The notes beneath the pieces are model-generated. The model was not told the DNA's origin. It ran no database searches and saw only the letters and a program-made list of their open reading frames with translations. A stretch of 18,845 nucleotides of DNA. It comes from Gammaproteobacteria bacterium. Lineage in GTDB: Bacteria; Pseudomonadota; Gammaproteobacteria; Steroidobacterales; Steroidobacteraceae. This document shows, in pieces, positions 1 to 8,010 of this stretch (the first letter of the stretch is position 1; every line of letters starts with the position of its first letter). The position numbers and the translations under genes were made by a program. The stretch spans positions 1 through 18,845 of the forward strand of contig JASHTN010000089.1 in assembly GCA_030040525.1 (NCBI GenBank). The letters are read 5' to 3'.

Positions 1-1286
<1,286 letters not shown>

Positions 1287-1306
<20 letters not shown>

Positions 1307-3371
1307 AGACCGGCAGATTCTCCGTCGCGGCGAGCGCCGGAGCCAGAGGCAGATGAATGCTGAAGCGCGTGCCCTTGCCGAGTGTGCTCTCGACCTCGAC
1401 GTTGCCGCCGCACCTGCGGATGAATTCGCGCGCCTGATAGGCACCGATGCCGAAGCCACTGTCGCCCTTAGTGGTGTCGAACGCCCGGAACAGCCGAGTG
1501 CGAATGAACTCCGCATCCATGCCCACACCGCTGTCGATCACGTCGATGACTGCCGAAGAGCCAGCCCGGCGCACCTGCAAGCTCACATCCCCCCCGCTCG
1601 CGGTGGCCTCCTGGGCGTTGCGAATGATGTGCTCGAGGACCTGCAGCAGCCGCTCGCGCTGCAGCAGCACCTCGATGCCGCGTTCCTGCATCTCGAGCAC
1701 GGGTATGGGCCGGCGACCTGCGCAGCGCCGCACGGCCTCGAGACACAGCTCACCGAGCTCCACCCGGTGCGACTCACCCTCGAGCACGCCGCTGCGTAGC
1801 TCGTCCATCAGCCGCGTCATGCGTTTGACCGAGTTGTCGATCGTGAGAATGGCATCATCGAAGAACTGCGGATTGCCCCGATGGCGCGTGGCGTTCTGCA
1901 CTACCAGCGCCTGCTGCGCGATCAGGTGCCGCAGATCGTGCATCAGCACTGCGGAGAGCCGATTCATCGCCTCGAACTGATGCGCCTCGGCAAGACGCTT
2001 GGCGGCCTGCTCGAAGGCGAGGAAGCTTGCAACCTGACGCCCCGCGGCACGCAGCAGGCCGATCTCCTCCCACGCCAGGCGCACGGCAGCAAGCGGCTGT
2101 CCCACCACCACGAACCCGACGAGCACCCGCTCGCAGATGAGGGGTACGACGAGCCACAGGCGCGTGTTTTCCAGCATCCAACCCGGGGGCTTCACGGGCG
2201 GGACACGCTCCTGTGGACTGCGGAACTCGTCCAGGTCGCAGATCCACTCCTTCTCGAGCAGGCAATCGAGAAACTCGCGGCAGTCCGCTTCATGAGGCGC
2301 CGGTGCACCGGGCGGAGCGAGCTCCCCGCCGGCCGGGACGTAGGCTCCCTCGGCGTCCCGCAGCCAGAGCCCCCCGACCGCGGCGCTCACGAACCCCGCC
2401 ATGACCTGGGCGATGCGCTCGTAGACCGGCACCTCGCCCGATTGCGAAAGGGCGCGCGTGAGCTTCTGCCATTCGTCGCGATAATCGTATCGATAGGGGA
2501 ACAGGTGCTGCGCGAGCCTCACCCGCGCCCAGGCGCGAAACTGTTCCGACAGCACTGCGATCGCCAGCACCAGGGCACCGGCGGCGAGGAAGAGAAGCTG
2601 CCCCGCACCGCCCCATGAGCCACCGAGCTTGCGGACGAAGTAGCTCCCCGCGGCCATGGCGAGAACGTAGAGCGAAGCGGCGAGCAGCGTCGCGTTGAAG
2701 AAGACCACGCGCGGCGAAAGAAACGCGGCCGACTCCCAGCCGCTCGCGCTGATTCTGCGCAGGCCAATGGCGAGCAGGCCGCCGAGAAGTGCGTTGACGA
2801 AGCCCCGCGCCATCCAGAACTCCTCGACGCGCCCGCCCAGCATCCCGATCGAGAACAGACAGAGGTCCCAGGCGTAAAGGCCCCCGATCGCGAGCCAGAT
2901 GTGCTTGAGCTGCCAGCGGTGAGAGGATCGGGTGTTGCGCGCGACCTGCTCGACGAGCACCAGACCCAGGATGGAGAGTGCGAGGCCGCCCCAGAGCCAG
3001 TACCGCTCGACTTGCCGCGTAAGGACGGTCGGCTCCCCGGGCACGAGACCACCGACGAGCGCGAGAGCGACCAGGATGACCAGAGCCGCCAGGACGTGTT
3101 GAGCACGGCGCGCGGCGGACTGCTCGCCGGACCTGCGCAAGCTGCGTGCGAGTACGAGCGCCCACGCCAGGTCGCGGAGATACTCGGCGATGATGAGCGC
3201 CTGGAGCGAAACGGTCGCACGGCCGGCCTCGACAGCGAGCGCGATCGACCATCCCAGCTGGACGCCGACGGCAGCGGCGATCCCCGAGCCGGTCAGGCGC
3301 CGGCGCCAGAGCGTGAGGCAGGCGAGGAGCAGCAGGCCGTAGACCGCCGCGCAGATGAGATAGCCGAGCAC
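1287..3371 (-). CDS. prsK: PEP-CTERM system membrane histidine kinase PrsK
   Basis: 694 residues. The first ~280 residues hold about eight to ten hydrophobic helices, an integral-membrane sensor region without a large periplasmic domain. A GAF-like segment follows (roughly 315-475). The kinase core has the phospho-acceptor H478 (in LMHDLRHLI), N-box N585 (HIIRNAQEA), G1 box DSGVG (613-617), F box FRAFDTTK and G2 box GFGIG (639-643), ending in GKGTRFSIHLPL. All catalytic motifs look intact. Length and layout match the PrsK family, which pairs with PrsR in genomes carrying exosortase XrtA. The signal sensed is not known from sequence. The chosen start is GTG; no strong ribosome site is seen, so a slightly different start is possible. 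It is divergent from the first PEP-CTERM gene across a 271-bp regulatory gap and overlaps prsR by 20 nt. Confidence 0.93.
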
Positions 3372-3430
3372 GGCGGGATCGTAATGCAGTGGCCGGGCGG
3401 GCAGAAGCGCGACGCCGCGAGCCCGCTCAG

Positions 3431-3527
3431 GTCAAGGCCTTTACATAATCGGCGGCACGCTGGCGGCACTCAGCGCGCGACTCGTCTCCGTCTGAGGGCC
3501 GCAGGGGCGTGTCAATCACCTTTACAT
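3431..3527 (+). repeat. Two copies of GTCAA-N(2-3)-CCTTTACAT, candidate PrsR enhancer sites
   Basis: Copy 1 (3431-3446) reads GTCAAGGCCTTTACAT; copy 2 (3511-3527) reads GTCAATCACCTTTACAT. They share GTCAA and the 9-mer CCTTTACAT and are about 80 bp apart. Both have imperfect dyad symmetry of the form GTmAA-N(4-5)-TTkAC (12 of 14 positions in copy 1). They lie about 175 and 95 bp upstream of the predicted sigma-54 start site, the usual distance for enhancer-binding-protein sites. Binding by PrsR is inference. Confidence 0.45.
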
Positions 3528-3588
3528 TCCCGTGACGCACCAAAAGCGCACGGCCGTAAGACTATGATTTTAAAGATTCGTTTGGATT

Positions 3589-3603
3589 TGGCACAGCCAT
3601 TGC
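3589..3603 (+). promoter_or_regulatory. Sigma-54 (-24/-12) promoter of the first PEP-CTERM gene
   Basis: TGGCAC (3589-3594), a 5-nt spacer AGCCA and TTGC (3600-3603) match the RpoN consensus TGGCAC-N5-TTGC exactly, with the invariant GG and GC at the correct spacing. Transcription would start near 3614-3615, leaving a leader of about 29 nt before the ATG at 3643. Placement between prsK (divergent) and PEP-CTERM genes fits control by the sigma-54 activator PrsR. Confidence 0.8.
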
Positions 3604-3642
3604 TTCGATCCGAGCGGGGTCACTCAAAACTCAGAGATCGTG

Positions 3643-4347
3643 ATGAACAGCATAAAGAAGATGCTTTTCTCCACGGGACTGCTCGCGGCGGGCGCGCTCG
3701 TCCTGGTGCCGGCGGCGAATGCCACGGCGATCAGCATGGCGACGGGTACTTCGAGCTCAAATCCATGCGGGTCGGCGCTGACCGTGACGGGGAGTGACGG
3801 CACGTATGTCGGTACGGGCCATTCGACGCACTTCATGTCAATCACCGTCACCGCGATAGGCGTAGGCGCGTCCGGCTATCCGCCGGACCTTCTGAACACT
3901 GACGACATCGATGTGCGCTCCTCAGGGACCGGGACCCTGTACGTGTGCGTCACCGAGACCGGCCTTACGGGAACGTCTTTGCAGAGTCTCTTGAGCACAC
4001 TGGGCACCAGTGAGATTCCGAGGGGCTGGACGATAGATGAGAGTACCTACGCGGAGGGTCCCAGCACCAGTTATGGCCGAGCGGATACGCTGCTTTCGGC
4101 CTCCTTTACCAACCCCAGCGGTACTCTCCTCGGCTCACTACATGCCACCGACGGCGTCAGTTCACTGTCGCTGAGCAGTCCCTACAGCTACTCCCTTACC
4201 GAGATTTACGAGATAACGGCTACCTCCAGTGGTACGACCTTCAACGGCTCGATGGACATTGCGGAAGTGCCCGAGCCGGGCACGCTTGCTCTCTTCGCCG
4301 TCGGGCTGCTCGGCACTGCGATCGGCTTGCGCCGTCGCCGCTCGTAA
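3643..4347 (+). CDS. PEP-CTERM surface protein 1
   Basis: 234 residues, exported. The N-terminus is a Sec signal peptide (MNSIKKMLFSTGLL..., probable cleavage after ANA near residue 27). The C-terminus (209-234) is a complete PEP-CTERM sorting tail: VPEPGTLALF, a hydrophobic helix, then RRRR. The tail should be recognised and cleaved by an exosortase (XrtA family) at the membrane. The mature part is rich in Ser, Thr and Gly with two cysteines; I do not recognise a named domain, and it is probably a beta-rich matrix protein. A GTG one codon upstream is an alternative start; ATG is preferred. The codon third positions look less GC-biased than the housekeeping genes to the right. It is first in a likely two-gene operon behind the sigma-54 promoter. 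Confidence 0.9.
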   Translation: MNSIKKMLFSTGLLAAGALVLVPAANATAISMATGTSSSNPCGSALTVTGSDGTYVGTGHSTHFMSITVTAIGVGASGYPPDLLNTDDIDVRSSGTGTLYVCVTETGLTGTSLQSLLSTLGTSEIPRGWTIDESTYAEGPSTSYGRADTLLSASFTNPSGTLLGSLHATDGVSSLSLSSPYSYSLTEIYEITATSSGTTFNGSMDIAEVPEPGTLALFAVGLLGTAIGLRRRRS

Positions 4348-4366
4348 TTCAGATCGCATCCAACCG

Positions 4367-4399
4367 TTCAGGAGCAAGCCTCACCCTTCAGGAGCAAGC
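4367..4399 (+). repeat. 20-bp-period tandem repeat duplicating a ribosome-binding site
   Basis: The 13-mer TTCAGGAGCAAGC occurs at 4367-4379 and again at 4387-4399. The second copy supplies AGGAG 8 nt before the ATG at 4403; the first has no start codon at that distance. It looks like a small tandem duplication in the 55-nt space between the two PEP-CTERM genes. Confidence 0.85.
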
Positions 4400-4402
4400 G
4401 CC

Positions 4403-5047
4403 ATGGACTCCGCAAAGAACCGATCATTGAGAAAGTTAGCCGCTCCGGCAATTGCAGCCGCGGTAGCACTGAGCTTTGCAGCGGCGGCCAACGCAACATT
4501 CGTCAACGATTCACCCACAGGTCTGACGAGCCCGGCGTTCACGCAGAACTTCACGAGCCCCTCACTGCCCTGCGATACGGTGGTGACCAGCCAATTCGCG
4601 TACGTGAGCTTCTCGCCCTACGCCTACCTCTGTCCGCAAAGCGGCTTCGGCATCCCGCCGAATACCATCGGGAACTTCACGTTCGCCACCGAGCCGGCGT
4701 TCGTGGATCCCATGTTGTTGACGTTCTCCTCGACGCAGACCAGCGCCGTGTTCCTGATGGCCGCCGACGGTACCCCCTACTCGTTCGAGGCGCTGCTGAG
4801 CGGCACTGAGGTCGACAGCGGTGCCAGCACCGTGTCGGGCGCCTCGGGCTACTACGGATTCACGGGCGATACGTTCAACGAGATCCTCATCACCCAAACC
4901 GGCGCAGGCGATGGTCCCTACTGGCTCCTCGGCAATCTGGAGCTCAGCTCGGCGGCGGTAACCGCCGTACCCGAACCTGCGACACTGGGTCTATTCGGTG
5001 GTGCACTTCTCAGCGCGCTCTTGCTGCGCCGACGACGCACGCGCTGA
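4403..5047 (+). CDS. PEP-CTERM surface protein 2
   Basis: 214 residues. The start at the ATG with AGGAG 8 nt upstream gives a good signal peptide (MDSAKNRSLRKLAAPAIAAA..., cleavage probably after ANA near 36). An upstream in-frame extension into the previous gene is rejected for that reason. The C-terminal PEP-CTERM tail (189-214) is VPEPATLGLFGGALL plus RRRRTR. The mature domain has two cysteines early on and a YYGFTGDTFNEILI stretch, as in many beta-sandwich PEP-CTERM proteins; no enzymatic motif is seen. It lies 55 nt after protein 1 on the same strand, so it is probably cotranscribed from the sigma-54 promoter. The strong terminator at 5075 ends the operon. Confidence 0.9.
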   Translation: MDSAKNRSLRKLAAPAIAAAVALSFAAAANATFVNDSPTGLTSPAFTQNFTSPSLPCDTVVTSQFAYVSFSPYAYLCPQSGFGIPPNTIGNFTFATEPAFVDPMLLTFSSTQTSAVFLMAADGTPYSFEALLSGTEVDSGASTVSGASGYYGFTGDTFNEILITQTGAGDGPYWLLGNLELSSAAVTAVPEPATLGLFGGALLSALLLRRRRTR

Positions 5048-5074
5048 TCTTCGAAAAAAGCCACCGCTGATGCG

Positions 5075-5106
5075 AAAACGCCCGCGACTTGCGGGCGTTT
5101 TTCTTT
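5075..5106. terminator. Bidirectional Rho-independent terminator
   Basis: An 11-bp stem AAAACGCCCGC / GCGGGCGTTTT with loop GACTT is followed by TTTTTC on the plus strand and by the A-run complement on the minus strand. It sits between the convergent PEP-CTERM genes 2 and 3 and can serve both. Confidence 0.9.
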
Positions 5107-5125
5107 TGGGCGCTGAGTCGGTGGC

Positions 5126-5896
5126 TCATCTTGCGGCAGTCAAAGTCTTGCGGCGCCGTGCCGCAAGACCCATGGCAGCGAGTCCCACGCCAAGCAACGA
5201 GAGCGTCGCGGGCTCGGGGACCGGGTCTATCGGACCTATCGCGAGGTACTCCTGGCTCGCCCCCTTCGGCTCCGGCGTGAAGATGTAGACGTTCGAGAAG
5301 TCGCTCGGGCTGTCGTCGGCGACGTGCGTATACGCTGCACTGACATCACCCAACGCCGCGCCGCGTTCAGGGCCCGTAAGACCCGAGAGAGCGCTGGCAG
5401 GGTCGAAGATGTCCCACATCGCGTAGCTGAGCTCGGCAGCCTGCGTCTGTCCCGCGGAGGTCGACTGATTCACACCGAGAATCTCTTCGGCGAGCCAGGC
5501 CTCGGCCATGTAGGCCTGCTGCTGCGCGGATGCGCTGCCGGTGGTATCGAACTTGAGCGTGCCGAGGGGCGAGGTAATCCCCGACAGAGCCCTCATGTTC
5601 GTGACCGTCGCCTGCCAGATCAGCCCGAGGCCCACGTCGGTGAGGAAGTCGTCGCAGAAGATCGGCGTGGAGAAAGAGTTCGCGACGGTAAAGTGGGATG
5701 CGGAGGTAAGGCCGCTCGGACCCACGCGCGCAAAGTAGGGACTCGTGTAGTAGCCCCCCATCGCGGTGCCGGTCACGCCCGTCAGCTCCATCGAAACGGT
5801 GGTACCGCTTGCGGGGTACGCCTGCGCGACGAGCGGCGCAGCGGCTGCCGCAGCGAAGACACATCGCAGCAGCATGAGAGTCTTATTCAGTCGCAT
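5126..5896 (-). CDS. PEP-CTERM surface protein 3
   Basis: 256 residues from the ATG at 5896. The signal peptide MRLNKTLMLLRCVFAAAAAA ends near AQA (about residue 26). The PEP-CTERM tail begins at residue 226 (VPEPATLSLLGVGLAAMGLAA), then RRRK, with a slightly longer end than usual. The mature part contains IFCDDF and a Tyr/Ala-rich helical stretch ending AELSYAMWDIFDP, a pattern I associate with a recurrent group of PEP-CTERM proteins of unknown function. The start is uncertain. An ATG at 5929 would place a sigma-54-like promoter inside the gene. An ATG at 5875 would still leave a short signal peptide. No clear Shine-Dalgarno precedes any of them. It is convergent with protein 2 and divergent from the deacetylase. 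Confidence 0.88.
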   Translation of the reverse strand: MRLNKTLMLLRCVFAAAAAAPLVAQAYPASGTTVSMELTGVTGTAMGGYYTSPYFARVGPSGLTSASHFTVANSFSTPIFCDDFLTDVGLGLIWQATVTNMRALSGITSPLGTLKFDTTGSASAQQQAYMAEAWLAEEILGVNQSTSAGQTQAAELSYAMWDIFDPASALSGLTGPERGAALGDVSAAYTHVADDSPSDFSNVYIFTPEPKGASQEYLAIGPIDPVPEPATLSLLGVGLAAMGLAARRRKTLTAAR

Positions 5897-5911
5897 CAGG
5901 CCAATTAGGCT

Positions 5912-5926
5912 GCAATACGCACGCCA
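5912..5926 (-). promoter_or_regulatory. Sigma-54-like promoter of PEP-CTERM gene 3
   Basis: On the minus strand TGGCGT-N5-TTGC runs from 5926 to 5912. The invariant GG and GC are correctly spaced; the AC of TGGCAC is replaced by GT. Transcription would start near 5900, leaving only about 5 nt before the ATG at 5896 (or about 25 nt before the ATG at 5875). That is the main reason for caution. Confidence 0.45.
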
Positions 5927-6092
5927 CACTTGGTTTTACCTGGCTGGATCAATGAGTTGCACCCCAGGGGCCGATCCGTCGGTCTGGCAACTGTAACGAC
6001 TTCCGACGGTGGTAGTCCGTGGCACACACGTCTCTGCCGTCCCTGAACCCGCCCTCGCCCCACGGACGCCATTCGCTATAGTCCGCCGGGTC

Positions 6093-6947
6093 ATGCAGGA
6101 ACGCCCGATTAACGCGTTCACGGTCGACGTGGAGGACTACTTCCATGTCGCGGCGCTTGCCTCCGCGATCCCGCGCGAGAGCTGGTCCACGCGCGAGTCG
6201 CGTGTGGAGCGCAATATCGAGCGCCTGCTCGCGCTGCTGGCCGACCGTGGTGTGCGCGGGACCTTTTTCGTGCTTGGCTGGGTGGCGGAGCGCTCGCCTG
6301 GCCTGGTGCGCCGCATCGCAGCGAGCGGACATGAAATCGCCTGCCATGGCTTCTCGCACCAGCTCATCTACCACCAGGCGCGCGATGAGTTTCGCGAGGA
6401 GACCCTGCGCGCGAAGCGCCTGCTCGAGGACCTGATCGGCGAGGCGGTGCTGGGTTATCGCGCGGCGAGTTTCTCGGTCACGAGCGAGTCGCTATGGGCG
6501 CTCGATACGCTCATCGATGCGGGCTTCCACTACGACTCGTCGATCTTTCCCATCCGTCACGATCTTTACGGCCTGCCGGGCGCGCCGCCCGAGCCCAATC
6601 GGCTCCGCGCGCCCTCCGGGCGGACCCTGGTGGAGTTCCCGATGTCGGCGGCGCGCTTCCTTGGAATGCAGGTGCCCGTGTCCGGTGGCGGCTACTTCCG
6701 CATTCTTCCCTTTTGGGTCACGCGGGCGGGGCTGAGGCAGATCAACACGCGTCGCGGGCTCCCGTTCACGTTCTATCTGCATCCCTGGGAGCTGGATCCG
6801 GGACAGCCGCGATTCAAGGTGAGCGCGCTATCGCGTTTCCGCCATTACACCAACCTCGCGCGCTGCGAGGATCGGCTGCAGCGGCTGCTGCGGGAGTTTG
6901 AATTCACGTCGATGCGCGAGGCACTGCGCTTGCAGGGTCTGCTGTAG
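6093..6947 (+). CDS. XrtA-system polysaccharide deacetylase (NodB domain plus DUF3473)
   Basis: 284 residues from the ATG at 6093; an extension to 6009 adds a Pro-rich stretch unlike the family and is rejected. The NodB-type deacetylase domain has the acidic motif TVDVEDYFHV (D12, D15), the metal motif HGFSH (H85, H89) and YRAASFS. The C-terminal part, PFTFYLHPWELDP with a closing RFRHYTN segment, is typical of the DUF3473 extension of deacetylases linked to exosortase XrtA. It probably removes acetyl groups from the exopolysaccharide that accompanies PEP-CTERM proteins. No signal peptide is seen. The length is normal. The 5' region has a TATAGT hexamer (6077-6082) just before the gene but no convincing -35 box, so the promoter is unresolved. 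It is divergent from PEP-CTERM gene 3, with about 196 bp between. Confidence 0.9.
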   Translation: MQERPINAFTVDVEDYFHVAALASAIPRESWSTRESRVERNIERLLALLADRGVRGTFFVLGWVAERSPGLVRRIAASGHEIACHGFSHQLIYHQARDEFREETLRAKRLLEDLIGEAVLGYRAASFSVTSESLWALDTLIDAGFHYDSSIFPIRHDLYGLPGAPPEPNRLRAPSGRTLVEFPMSAARFLGMQVPVSGGGYFRILPFWVTRAGLRQINTRRGLPFTFYLHPWELDPGQPRFKVSALSRFRHYTNLARCEDRLQRLLREFEFTSMREALRLQGLL

Positions 6948-6981
6948 AGCGTGCCATCGAGAGCCAGCTGCTCGAGGCGAG

Positions 6982-7386
6982 CTAATGAATCGTCGCGCTG
7001 ACGACATCGGACAGAGCACCCTGGACACCGGTGCTGGTGTAGGCACTCACGGCAAAATACCAGGTCCCGGAGCTGAGGTTCTGCATCGTATAAGAGGTCG
7101 TCGAGGGGTTGTCGATCTTGACCGACTCGGTGAGATGCGCTGCGCTCGTCCCATAGTTGAGCATGTAGCCGGCAAGATCCGTGAGCGCCGAGCCATTGCT
7201 ATTGGTGGTCGGCGCCTGCCAGCTCACCGTGACTCTCGGCGCGGAAGCCGGAGCTGAGGCCGTCGCGGACGGGCTCGAGCTGCCGTCGTTGCAGCCCGCA
7301 GCAGCCGCCGCGAATGCCACAACACACAACAGACGCAACGCCTGCCTGCCGATCGACAACGTCTTCGCATCAGCGTGCCACACCAT
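6982..7386 (-). CDS. Small lipoprotein with a fibronectin type III domain
   Basis: 134 residues from an ATG at 7386 with GGGGGA just upstream; a GTG at 7398 is an alternative. A lipoprotein signal peptide ends in a lipobox-like AAGC with the lipidated Cys at 32, followed by Asn-Asp. A Ser/Ala/Pro-rich linker (33-52) leads to one fibronectin type III fold (about 54-134): VTVSWQAPTTNSNG, LAGYMLNYGTS, a GTWYFAVSAYTSTG core and a final SDVVSATIH strand. No catalytic motif is seen; it is probably an envelope-anchored binding or structural protein. A GEMM riboswitch lies upstream on the same strand, so expression is probably set by a cyclic dinucleotide. It is convergent with the deacetylase, 34 bp away. 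Confidence 0.85.
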   Translation of the reverse strand: MVWHADAKTLSIGRQALRLLCVVAFAAAAAGCNDGSSSPSATASAPASAPRVTVSWQAPTTNSNGSALTDLAGYMLNYGTSAAHLTESVKIDNPSTTSYTMQNLSSGTWYFAVSAYTSTGVQGALSDVVSATIH

Positions 7387-7464
7387 CCGTCCCCCCACGT
7401 CTTGGCTCAGATCGACCGCGGGCGCAGCGTCCTCGGGCCCCAGACATACGGATGATGGTGAACG

Positions 7465-7488
7465 GCGGCTTCAATTCGCTTGAGCCGC
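7465..7488 (-). promoter_or_regulatory. Hairpin abutting the 3' end of the riboswitch (possible expression platform)
   Basis: On the minus strand GCGGCUCAA pairs with UUGAAGCCGC (one bulged A) around loop GCGAA. There is no U-run after it, so it is not a classical terminator. Its 5' arm overlaps the bases that could close the aptamer's P1 stem, so the two may be mutually exclusive. Confidence 0.4.
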
Positions 7489-7577
7489 TGGCAACTCCGC
7501 TATCTCAAGTCTGCAGACCTTAAAGACCGGAAGCTTTGCGTCCCCGCCTCACGGCGGGTTTGCCTCATGCAATCGCG
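7487..7577 (-). ncRNA. GEMM / cyclic-di-GMP-I type riboswitch aptamer
   Basis: Read on the minus strand, the leader contains the hallmark GGCAAACC (7564-7557). Next comes a 6-bp stem CCCGCC/GGCGGG capped by the GNRA tetraloop GUGA, then GGACGCAAAGC. A second hairpin opens with UUCCGG, has an inner GGUC-UGCA-GACU hairpin, and closes with AUAGCGGAG, where UUCCG pairs with CGGAG. This is the order of elements in the Vibrio Vc2 aptamer, including the tetraloop partner. It lies about 100 nt upstream of the fn3 lipoprotein gene on the same strand. Whether it prefers c-di-GMP or the cGAMP variant ligand cannot be settled by eye. Confidence 0.88.
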
Positions 7578-7591
7578 TCAAACCAGTCCTA

Positions 7592-7620
7592 CATATACTG
7601 TCTCGCCTCTTGCCGCTCAA
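7592..7620 (-). promoter_or_regulatory. Sigma-70-like promoter of the riboswitch-lipoprotein transcript
   Basis: On the minus strand TTGAGC (7620-7615) and TATATG (7597-7592) are separated by exactly 17 bp. The predicted start near 7585-7587 lies about 10 nt before the riboswitch. Confidence 0.55.
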
Positions 7621-7660
7621 CGAGTCTCCACTCGGCGACAAATCACGTCCGTGTTTGTCG
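7621..7660. other. Two adjacent hairpins downstream of tRNA-Cys
   Basis: Arms CGACAAA(T)CAC and GTGTTTGTCG (7636-7660, loop GTCC, one bulge) form one strong hairpin. CGAGT/ACTCG (7621-7634, loop CTCC) forms a second. They abut the -35 box of the riboswitch promoter. No U-run follows. They could process or end the tRNA-Cys transcript, or act as a DNA operator. The remaining bases 7661-7726 show nothing recognisable, and no tRNA-Leu was found there. Confidence 0.4.
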
Positions 7661-7726
7661 GCCAACAGCAACGCGCGCGACGTTAGCCCAGTTCAGACGC
7701 AGCTCGGTAGCGGGCGAACAAGTTAC

Positions 7727-7800
7727 TGGAGGCTAGGGTCGGAATCGAACCGGCGTAGACGGCTTTGCAGGCCGCTGCATGACCACTCTGCCACCTAGCC
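7727..7800 (-). tRNA. tRNA-Cys (anticodon GCA)
   Basis: The minus strand folds as a cloverleaf: acceptor GGCTAGG/CCTAGCC, anticodon stem GCGGC/GCCGT with loop CTGCAAA (anticodon GCA), and T-loop GGTTCGATTCC. The discriminator is U, as expected for tRNA-Cys, followed by an encoded CCA (7729-7727). In many gammaproteobacteria it directly follows tRNA-Gly behind pgsA; here a transporter gene separates the two. Confidence 0.97.
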
Positions 7801-7833
7801 ACGGCGCGCCGCCGCGGGCGCGGGGCGGATAGT

Positions 7834-7872
7834 AAAACTAAAACGCCCCGCGAGGCTCGTTGCCAGCGGGGC
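7834..7872 (-). terminator. Rho-independent terminator on the minus strand
   Basis: On the minus strand GCCCCGC and GCGGGGC (plus inner GGC/GCC) form a stem-loop followed by GTTTTAGTTTT. It points toward tRNA-Cys and would stop minus-strand transcription before that gene, so tRNA-Cys would need a promoter of its own, which I could not place. The rest of the 210-bp gap before the transporter (7873-8010) has an AT-richer patch near 7891-7920 but no clear promoter. Confidence 0.65.
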
Positions 7873-8010
7873 TTGCGCTGTCTGTTGCGCTGGTTTTAGC
7901 CTAACAAAAAGCGAACAATAGGTCGAATGACAGCGCCCGCGGCCGCCCTCGTGGAACGGAGCGGAACGCGAGGCCGCCCCGCCAACCGTGCGTAGAACAA
8001 GGAGCGAGGA

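Noticed and set aside
6020..6037. TGGCAC followed by TGC upstream of the deacetylase, as a sigma-54 promoter
   Set aside because: The spacing to any TTGC/GC element is wrong (TCTC is at the expected -12 position), so it does not fit the RpoN consensus.
6009..6092. N-terminal extension of the deacetylase
   Set aside because: The added 28 residues are Pro/Arg-rich, unlike the family, which begins a few residues before the DVEDYF motif.
6948..6981. TCGAG/CTCGA inverted repeat between the deacetylase and the lipoprotein as a terminator
   Set aside because: Only a 5-bp stem with a 9-nt loop and no U-run; too weak to call.
7661..7726. Possible tRNA-Leu after tRNA-Cys
   Set aside because: No T-arm GGTTC-type sequence, acceptor pairing or long variable arm could be found in this stretch.
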